64,000 bases of DNA from contig NC_084462.1 in NCBI RefSeq assembly GCF_027409185.1, positions 24,403,577-24,467,576 on the forward strand, read 5' to 3'. The position numbers and the translations under genes are program-made. Numbering within the stretch: position 1 is the first letter of the stretch; the number at the start of each line of letters is the position of its first letter. The notes beneath the pieces are model-generated. The model saw nothing but the letters and a program-made list of their open reading frames with translations, did not search any database and was not told where the DNA came from. Source of the DNA: Cynocephalus volans (taxonomy: Eukaryota > Chordata > Mammalia > Dermoptera > Cynocephalidae). This document shows, in pieces, positions 56,951-64,000 of this stretch.

Positions 56951-58508
56951 TTTTCTTACCATTTTAGACAAAGCTAACCTTTTCCTTAAAATATCCTTCA
57001 AGGTTCAGCTCAATAGAGATTAGTTAGAAACAACCTAACTGTCAAAGAAATGATGATTACATCATAAATAATGGTAGTTACAAACCAATATAAATGAAAG
57101 CTTTGGGTCATCCTACCAAGTAAGCCACCAAGAATTGCAGAGGCGATAGCTAGAGGTGAGGGGAACGTAGAATAAACAGAGAAAGAGGGAGAGGATGACT
57201 ACCAGTTGCCGCCCTCAGACCCACTGCAGCAAGAGGGGCTGCGGGTCATCGCACTGACCTCCCTCCTGTGAGTCTCCTCTCATGAAGGAAAGCCCCTGGG
57301 AACCACAGAGGAGTTGCTCCCTGACCTTGTATGAAAATGTAGCTCTGTGCAGTACGAAGGGGTAGACTGCGGCAGCCATGAGAGTGCATTTTGCAAACCT
57401 CTAACAACAGGGACTGTAACTGACTGAGGCACCCACTGCTAGTCAAATCCTGCACAGTGAAGCCCTTTTCCCATGGGATGCTCCCAACCGATGACAGGGC
57501 ACAGCAGAAATACTAAAGCTGGCCCATCCCTGGGAGATGCAGGACTGCCCTGATGGTCACCTTTGATTCAAGGACTTCCCAACACTCCTGCCAAACTTTC
57601 CTTAGACTGGACAGTGGCCTAGCATGCTCCTTCCCATGCTCCTTTACTCAAGGTCAGCCTTGCATCAAGGCTGACAGCTGTCCCAGCCTCACCTGCTACC
57701 TCCACATTATCTCTCACAGGTGTTTCTTCTGCAATAATGTTTGCATTTCTAATCCTGTCTCAGCACCTACTTCTTGGAAGACCTGCACTGAACAACGGGC
57801 ATAGCAAAATCCTCCTAAATGTCCATTAGGACATTGGAATAATCCCATCACATATATCTGAAGTGAAAAAGAAAAAAGAAAAGGGAAGGGGGATAGAAAA
57901 AAATTTTGCTACTGAAAAATTATTGGGAATATATATGCTTAAACCATGATTATCTCCCAGTCATGGGATTCTAGGTGATTTTTATTTTCTTTATTCATGT
58001 TTTTTGGTGATTTTTCAAATTTTCTTCAAAAAGCATGCATTACTTTTTCCAATTAGCAGAAACAGTTCATTTCACAAACCACTACATAAGACTCCTTATA
58101 AATGTACATTCAGGCTTTCCACGAGGGTAGCCTTGATAAGCTGAATCGGAACCCATCTCATATTTTTGCAAGGCTCACTGACACCTTAAATGGAGAAGAG
58201 GGCACATAAAATGACAATCTTCATACGTACTGATCGTGGATGTTGCTGTCTCTGTCCCCTCCCTCATCCCTCAGCACTGCTTTTACATGTGGGAACTAAA
58301 ACTCTGGAGATGAACTGGGCCACTTCCGTGTTTCCCTCCTTTTTCTTCTCCTGCCATTGCCCAAGTCCCAATTCTTGCTGGTCAATTTTATGAACTGTAC
58401 AGTTGCTGGAGGTAAGAGAAAAGATACTGACAGCTGAGGGGGGAAGGATTCCTGGCTTGATGGTCACACTAGTTTCCCCATCACCCATCCCAGGACCCTC
58501 GGGAGCAC
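56951..58508. other. Intergenic, nothing firmly recognised
   Basis: 57160-57810 looks like an old LTR-type repeat (gggatgctcccaaccgatga, ggcccatccctgggagatgc), which I cannot name. The rest is plain sequence. On the minus strand this lies downstream of the NXPE pseudogene copy. Confidence 0.35.
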
Positions 58509-59041
58509 TCAGGTGGGGCAGATGAAGGAGAGGAGTAAGTCCACCTCATTGCCGACGATGAGTGGCCCCGGGTGGATATTGTCTGGCGGGGCCAGGCTGG
58601 AGGTCATTTCCCAGGCATCCACAAGGGCCACACGGAGGTCAGCGAAGGCAGTTCGCAGGAGCCAATTCAACTGGAGGGTGAACCCGTCACTCCCATACAC
58701 AGACTTGTAGCCGGTGTAGGCCAGTTTGATGACCACAAGAGTGCTGGGTTCCCGGGCCAGCAGGGCGGCCACGGCCACCCAGATCCCTGTCAATCGTCAC
58801 ACGAAAATGGATGGAGGGAAGGTGGTGAAGTGAGCTCCCAGGCCCAGCACCACCATGGTGTGGGGGCCCCCGGCCAGGCCCCCCAGCTGCCAGGCCACAG
58901 AGTGCAGGGAGGCCACTGGTGTGTGGAGCGAGCGCAGGGGCCAGCCGTGGGCTCGCCAGTGCAGCACTATGCCCCGAGAGGTCTCCACCGCCATCAGGGG
59001 CCCCGTCTGGTATGTGACATGTAGATCCACTGGCTTCAGGG
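58509..59041 (-). pseudogene. NXPE pseudogene copy, last exon
   Basis: Same length (533 bp) and phase as 24335-24867 and very similar along its whole length, with acceptor ccacacag. One CGA (Arg) codon has become TGA at 58797-58799, after FTTFPPSIFV, which would remove about half of the exon's product. Other changes include W to G in the YGSDWF segment and K to N beside the conserved His. Similarity extends about 20 bases past the stop and about 50-70 bases into the intron. Confidence 0.9.
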
Positions 59042-60089
59042 CTGTGTGGAGTGTGAGGGTGGTCAGGGGTTAGCATAGGGCTGTACTTTTCATTTAAAAC
59101 TACAAAGGATCTAGGTTCTCTTTTCTCTTAGCACATAGGTATCCTACGACCACCTGGTTTTGCTCTTCCTAATGTGTGATATTACCAGTCACCTCTTAGT
59201 TCCCAAATGTGAAGGCTTACTCTCAGTCCCCAGACACTTGAGCAGGAGGGTAGACAACATCACACAGGCCTCCAGGTCTCCAGGTGGGGCAGCTGGTGTT
59301 TTCAGATAGCTCGTGTAAACAAACAGCAGCCCACTTCCAGACTATTTCATGCCAAGAGGCCTGATAAGGCAACTTTCATGCTTGTGAGTAAGAAGGTAGA
59401 GCAATGGGGGTTCAGGGGGGTTCCCTTCATGAGAACACAGACCCGTGTGGACGCTACACACCTCTCTGTGGGGTGATGGAAGACAGGTGGTGGAGGGGGT
59501 GGGTGCTCATGTTCTCTTTTCTTGCTCATCCTTGGCTCTCATGTTACCCTTTTTCCGCAGTAAGGCATATTCCTTCATTCACGTTATGTTACATTGTGGA
59601 ATTTGTCCCAAACCCTAGTGAAAGGTGAAGACTCAGATAAGACTCAGCTTGCATAACAGTCTGACCTCTTTTAACTTTTATCCCCAAAGAAGTAAATACC
59701 AAAACTCTGTCTGAAGCACTGACATCTCACTTCAACTCCTATCTTGTGTCTTCAAATGCCTCATCCACTCGTTTCCCTAGAGGTCCCCTCCCACCTCTTT
59801 AACCCAGTGTGAAGGGCTATAAATAAATACACCATCTCCTCCTACTCCTGCCCCCTGGCTGCCAATCCAGGCACCCCAGTGACCTCCATTTCCAGTTCGT
59901 TTTGTGTTTATCTAGAGTTATTCGGTCATTTCCATTCATTCTAGAACCAATCACTCAGCAAGTACTGTCAAGCCCTCCAGCATCCTTCCTTTACTGCTGA
60001 CACTATACTTCTTTACCAGTTCAGCCTCTCCCTGCCTCACATGTGGACTGTACAGCTGTGTTATGACTGGGCTTTGCCCTCTCTTTTTT
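59042..60089. other. Intron of the NXPE pseudogene copy
   Basis: Apart from the first ~50 bases, which match the other copy, I recognise nothing here. Confidence 0.45.
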
Positions 60090-60560
60090 CAGTCCCATCA
60101 GTCTAACGAACTGAAAACTCTGCTTAAAAACATCCAGTGTATGGCTGGCCCGTGGCTCAGTTGGGAGAGTGTGGTGCTGATAACACCAAGTCAAGGGTTA
60201 AGATCCTCTTACCAGTCATCTTTTAAAAACAAACAAACAAACAAACAAAGAAAAACATCCAGTGTCTCCCAATTGTCACAACACAAACCCCTAAATCCTG
60301 GTTTCTCGGCAATTCTCTTCTTAAATTCCAACTCTGTTCCTCCAGTACCCCTCAGCAAGTCCTCAGCTCCAGACAAGCTTGTGCATATACCTGCTCTCCT
60401 GTAATGTGGAGATTACGCATAATCAAGTCACCTGTTTCTCAGCCCTTCCCCTGCCCCAAAGCAGGCGTCCTGTCCTTTCACATCACTCTACTGAAACCCA
60501 GGCATTTTGCACCATTGACATGATGTTTCCTGCCTTCTCACAGCCCTCTTTCTCCTCTTG
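60090..60560 (+). mobile_element. Probable L2 fragment, split by a SINE
   Basis: ctgaaaactctgcttaaaaacatccagtg continues after the SINE with tctcccaattgtcacaac, matching the order of the L2 3' region. Diverged. Confidence 0.4.
60141..60250 (+). mobile_element. tRNA-Ile-derived SINE with perfect target duplication
   Basis: atggctggcccgtggctcagtt, gtgctgataacacc, gggttaagatcctc and cagtcatctttt with an aaac-repeat tail. The 15-base aaaaacatccagtgt flanks it on both sides (60126-60140 and 60251-60265). Confidence 0.92.
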
Positions 60561-60600
60561 TTCTTTTCAGTGTCCTACTCCCTCCCCCATGGCTACTCAC

Positions 60601-60782
60601 AGGGCACGGTGTCACACAGATATTCCCAGCACTGCCGGAATGTGGAGCCCCCCCATCATGTGGACGATGTGGCCATCCAGAATGCTGTCAGCAGTGGGAA
60701 GGAGTGGCAGGCGCAGGCCAGCGGAAGCCAGAGGGCTTTGGGGCTGGGATCCCAGGGTAGCGTGGCTGTTCAGGGGACAGAA
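60601..60782 (-). pseudogene. NXPE pseudogene copy, GDS exon
   Basis: Homologous to 43252-43464 but 182 instead of 213 bp. About 30 bases covering the GFYHQDVWHSL region are missing, which shifts the frame into a stop. One extra G in the G-run at ~60644-60656 shifts the frame just before the catalytic GDS, so the serine motif is lost in sequence. Acceptor (cttacag) and donor (CCCT|gtgagt) remain good. Confidence 0.88.
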
Positions 60783-60874
60783 CTGTAAGCAAAACGATGA
60801 GCAGGTACAGAAGAGGCTAAAGCTGTGAGCGTGAAGTAAGTGCTGCCCTTTCTGCAAGCCCCGGTGCCACTGGC

Positions 60875-60948
60875 CCAGACTCTCTCTCCTCTCCCTGGCC
60901 ATGACGATTGGAGAAATACACCGAGGGAGGACGTTGCCTGTCACATTC
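60875..60948 (-). pseudogene. NXPE pseudogene copy, linker exon
   Basis: Matches 45176-45255 (NVTGNVLPRCISPI versus NVTDKLLPHGISPI), with acceptor ttctttag intact. It is about 6 bp shorter, and the donor GT reads GC (GTCTGG|gccagt). Only ~92 bp separate it from the next exon, against 1.7 kb in the other gene. No counterpart of the large exon is seen between here and 64000. Confidence 0.8.
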
Positions 60949-60959
60949 CTAAAGAAAAA

Positions 60960-61757
60960 CCAACTGGCAGGAAGGGGAGCCCTTAATGGAAGTGTGTGAG
61001 GGGAGGAATCCTGAGCTAAGGCAAAGGCGGGAGTGGGGTGGGGGGTGGGGGGGTTCTTGGAGGAGAGAGGTTCTCAGAGTCAAGGGCTTTTGTGCCAGCG
61101 TCAGGCTCCTGGGAGGTAGTGAGGGCTTAGAAGGAGGAGACAGGTTGGAAACAAGTTCAGAGATCCAGGTTCTTTGAATTTCCTTGTCGCAGGGATTTCA
61201 TCTGTGTAGAAAGCAGATTTGTTTTAAAATGTACCCAGGATTTGGTTTTATTTAGGTGTGGTGAGGCCAACATATCAGGAGATAATTCCCATTGAAGAAA
61301 TAGTTTGTTACTTGAGTTCCCAAGGTGAAGGGGCACAGCATGTCACGCAGGCCACACAGGAAAGCATGGGGGTCAGTCAGCAGGTGGACGGAGTGAGGGA
61401 AAAGGATGGGCTGAAGGCTCCATTGCAGTTTTCACGGGAAGGAATGGGCAAGGCGGGTACGTCACTGAGCAGGTTTATGATGGGCTAATTTGAATAATTT
61501 GGGTGGGCTCTGGGCTATAGAGATGGTCTTCAGTTGTCTGGCATCTGGCCATGGGGTGATTTAGGGCTGGGAATGGTATACGGGGCTGCAGGAACCTGAC
61601 AAAAGGAGGCGGTATGGTCTCAGGATTGAGTGGTTTGCATGTCAAAGGCATCCTCACAGGCACGCTGTTTGCTATCTCTAGTGGTTAGCTGACCCTGACA
61701 GGGGCAGTCCCTCCCTGGATCCACAAGGCTCTAGGATAATAAAGCATCATAAAATTC
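60960..61757. other. Nothing recognised
   Basis: G-rich stretch at 61020-61070; otherwise plain sequence. Upstream intron of the pseudogene copy. Confidence 0.45.
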
Positions 61758-61773
61758 AGAAAACAGGCTGGCC

Positions 61774-62352
61774 AAAGGCTTCGGTGCCCTGCCTGGGGGC
61801 CCGGGGCATGGAGCTGGAGACCAGACCACCCCTACAACCAGGCAAACCGCCAGTGCCAAGGAGCATACCAGAAACATCACCTCCGTGTGGATCGCCCACC
61901 ACAGCCACCACAGTAACCACGGCTGCCACGTAAGTGGCTGGATGACACAACCACCACACAGATGGTCCACCAGCCACTGGAGTGCCCTGACACAAGGAGA
62001 GTCACCAGCAGAGACCAAAGAAAAGAAGAGGATGTCTCTCTCCACAAAGCCCATTCCAGAGTGACAGCAGAAGCATCTGCTCTATGATAATATTGGGGGA
62101 CATGAACGCACCTCTCAGCATTGGACAGATCACCTAGGCAGCAAATCAACAGAGTAACCATTACTCTTTCAGAGGGAGAGAAGAAATCTAGGGTTATCAG
62201 TGGGGGGGGGATGGGGAGAGATTGGACAAGGGGCATAGAGAATAAGTACAACTTGTAACAAAATACATACTAGTAATATTGATTTGATCAATGTATGTCA
62301 ATTGAATCCCCAGAATATGTATAATCAATTATGATTCAATAAAAACAAAGAA
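61774..62352 (+). mobile_element. 579-bp internally deleted L1 derivative
   Basis: Flanked by the exact 16-base duplication agaaaacaggctggcc (61758-61773 and 62353-62368). Three parts can be told apart. An L1-type 5' leader runs to ~62084 and is alike in order to 29520-29690. About 70 bases of ORF2 endonuclease follow (ataatattgggggacatgaa ... gcagcaaatcaacagag, ~62085-62155). A 3' UTR-like part with a G-run ends in attcaataaaaacaaagaaag. It codes for nothing. The duplication shows it moved as one unit. Confidence 0.75.
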
Positions 62353-62360
62353 AGAAAACA

Positions 62361-62455
62361 GGCTGGCCGGTTAGAATACAGTGCTGATAACACCAAGTCA
62401 AGAGTTCGGATTCCCGTACTGGCCAGCCGCCAAATAAAATAAAACACAGAAAATA
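62361..62455 (+). mobile_element. tRNA-Ile-derived SINE, cut at its 5' end by the L1 derivative
   Basis: ggctggccggttag...gtgctgataacaccaagtc, ttcggattcccgtactgg and ccagccgcc with an A-rich tail. Its first eight bases are duplicated at 61766-61773 because the L1 derivative inserted there. Confidence 0.85.
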
Positions 62456-62509
62456 CAAAACACAATTAGTGCACGAAGATGTTTGGAGCCTTTTATAAGA
62501 AGAATTAAC

Positions 62510-62740
62510 TCTCCTCCTGGTCTCACAAGCCCCACCTGGCAGATCCCCGCTTCCATTCTCCCCGAAATGGCGGAATCTGACGTCAGTTCTCTGCACCAAG
62601 CGTCAGCCTTCGGCCCAGCTGGACGCTCCGCCCTCCCTGAGACTCGCGCTTCCCCTGGCTTCCGGGACGCCTCAGTGTCCTGGTGGCTCCTTTCCTGACT
62701 CCTCCCCTTCTCCTCAGCCTCTCTCGGTTGGAGTGTGCGC
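62510..62740. promoter_or_regulatory. CpG-rich block with CRE and YY1-like motifs
   Basis: CpG dinucleotides cluster here against a CpG-poor background. TGACGTCA, a full CRE palindrome, is at 62578-62585, and aaatggcgg (YY1-like) at 62565-62573. No TATA box is evident. This looks like a small CpG-island promoter or first exon of an unseen gene, direction unknown. On the minus strand it would be upstream of the NXPE copies. A 172-codon minus frame (62398-62916) runs through it but matches nothing I know. Confidence 0.45.
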
Positions 62741-63211
62741 TTCAGTCCTTGCTCCTCTTTTCTAATTACGCTCTCAGCCTCCTGATTTAGTCTCAGCCTA
62801 GACTTCTCAGCCCAGTTCCAGGTTTGTGGACCTAACTGTGCACTCAGCACCTCTGCTCCGTGTCTCATGCACACGAGCGGACCTGGACTCCCAGTCTCCA
62901 CCCTCGCCTGCCTCACACGTGGCTTTCACCATTTCAGCTGATGGCACCAACTCCTTCCAACGTCCTTCCAGGGGAGCAGGCTCTAACCCATGTGATTTTC
63001 TTTTTTTTTTTTTTTTTCCAGCACATTCCACATTCTCTATCTGAGGAAATCCTCTGGGCGCTGCCTTCAGAATATGTCCAGAAATGAATCCCTTTACTGC
63101 GACCTTTACTACTATAACCTAAGTCCAGGGCCTGATCACCAAGAGCCTCCTACCTTTCAGTCTCCCTGTTCCTCCCTTAGCCTTCTGCAGTCCATCCTCA
63201 TTTTTTCCCCA
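62741..63211. other. Nothing recognised
   Basis: Contains a 17-T run at ~63002. No supported frame. Confidence 0.45.
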
Positions 63212-63490
63212 TTTTAAAAATTGTGGTAAAATACCCATACATAAAATGTATCATCTTAACCGTTTTTAAGGGTACAGTTCCTGGTATTGAGCACATTCGC
63301 AGTGCTCAGCAACCATCACCACCACCTGTCTCCAGAATTCTCCTCATCTTGCAAAACTGAAACTGTGCCCATTAAACACTAAATCTTCATCCCTCCCTCG
63401 CCCCAGCTCCTGGCAACCACCACTCTACTTTCCGTCTTTGTGATTTTGACTACTCCAGATACCTCATATAAGTACAACCATACAGGACAG
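63212..63490 (-). mobile_element. Old L1 3' UTR-type sequence, antisense
   Basis: attgtggtaaaatacccatac, catcttaaccgtttttaagg, caaccatcaccaccacctgt and ctcctggcaaccaccactct form a well-known mammalian L1M 3' block in reverse. Confidence 0.65.
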
Positions 63491-63524
63491 TCGAATCTAA
63501 CTACAGAAGTCTGAGAGGTCCTTT

Positions 63525-63995
63525 TGAAATGTAACTATGGCTCTCTTCTGCTCAAAACCTGCAATGACTCCCCTGTCACTTAGAGCAAAAACCGACATAC
63601 AGAGCGCTTGCTGGTCACGCTGTGCCCTCCTCTTAACCTTCCTGGTCTTTTCATCTACGGTTTTCATCTACCATTTGGCTTCCCTGCTGCTCCTCAGATG
63701 CACCAGGCCTGCTCCTGCATCCTCTCCACCCGGAATGCTCTTCCCCCAAGTATCTCCTTGGCCAACTCTCTCACCTCCTTGCTCTCATCTCATTCCTCAA
63801 ATGTTGTCTTCTTAATAATACCTACCCCGATTCCCTATTGAACATTGCAACTTGCCCCCCACCACACTCACTCCTAATCTTCCCTCCTCTATATTTTAAA
63901 ATTTCCCATGTCACATATTTCCCTCTAACATCCTTCATAATTTACTTATTGTTATGTGCATTGTTTACTGTCCCTTCCTCCTGTCACATGTAACT
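63525..63995 (+). mobile_element. L2 3' region
   Basis: ctgctcaaaacctgcaatga, agatgcaccaggcctgctcc, ggaatgctcttcccccaagta and tctctcacctccttgctctc follow the L2 3' order. The window ends inside it. Confidence 0.7.
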
Positions 63996-64000
63996 GAACA

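Noticed and set aside
62398-62916. 172-codon minus-strand frame through the CpG-rich block as a gene
   Set aside because: No recognisable domain. Frames open easily in GC-rich DNA, and its 3' part enters a SINE.
1-64000. CRISPR arrays, defence systems, operons, phage or plasmid features
   Set aside because: No regularly spaced direct repeats. The content is mammalian retroelements and spliced exons throughout.

Overview
The window is mammalian nuclear DNA. It has spliced exons with GT/AG borders, several generations of LINE-1 (L1), LTR retrotransposons of class III/MaLR type, L2 and MIR fragments, and a short tRNA-Ile-derived SINE present as monomers and one dimer. A pure tRNA-Ile SINE in monomer/dimer form matches what is described for CYN-SINEs of colugos (Dermoptera). 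That lineage is my best guess (about 0.55); a rhinolophoid bat is the main alternative. There is no bacterial, CRISPR or defence-system content.

The host genes are on the minus strand and belong to the NXPE family (neurexophilin-like domain plus PC-esterase domain). One gene shows four coding exons with clean splice sites and a continuous frame: 52794-52040, 45255-45176, 43464-43252 and 24867-24335. They encode about 526 residues; only the short 5' coding exon with the start and signal/anchor segment was not found. A second, upstream copy of the last three exons (60948-60875, 60782-60601, 59041-58509) is broken: a lost donor, frameshifts including one in the GDS catalytic motif, and a nonsense codon. 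The two last exons are far more alike than exons 3 and 4 are, which suggests gene conversion.

Layout: 1-10.8 kb is an old L1 block containing a complete, fairly young L1 (3561-10342, exact 12-bp target duplication, intact ORF1, ORF2 with few lesions, long antisense reading frame in its 5' UTR). 11-18 kb is mostly unclassified sequence with SINEs, an antisense LTR and a weak L2. 18.5-22.7 kb is a two-LTR endogenous retrovirus with protease, RT and RNase H remnants, interrupted by a SINE dimer and a solo LTR. 24.3 kb is the last NXPE exon. 26.8-34 kb holds two decayed L1s, one with tandem promoter-like units. 36-50 kb holds many old L1 3' ends, a MIR, an L2, a pair of inverted 77-bp palindromic elements around NXPE exon 3, and exons 4 and 3. 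50-52.8 kb holds a MaLR LTR, old L1 and NXPE exon 2. 54-56.9 kb is composite L1 material. 58.5-61 kb is the NXPE pseudogene copy. 61.8-62.35 kb is a 579-bp internally deleted L1 derivative with a 16-bp target duplication. 62.5-62.75 kb is a small CpG-rich block with CRE and YY1-like motifs, and 63.2-64 kb is antisense L1 and L2.

The only intact host function visible is a secreted or membrane-anchored NXPE protein. Everything else is mobile-element history, some of which (inverted elements, L1 promoters, exon homogenisation) could act on that gene.
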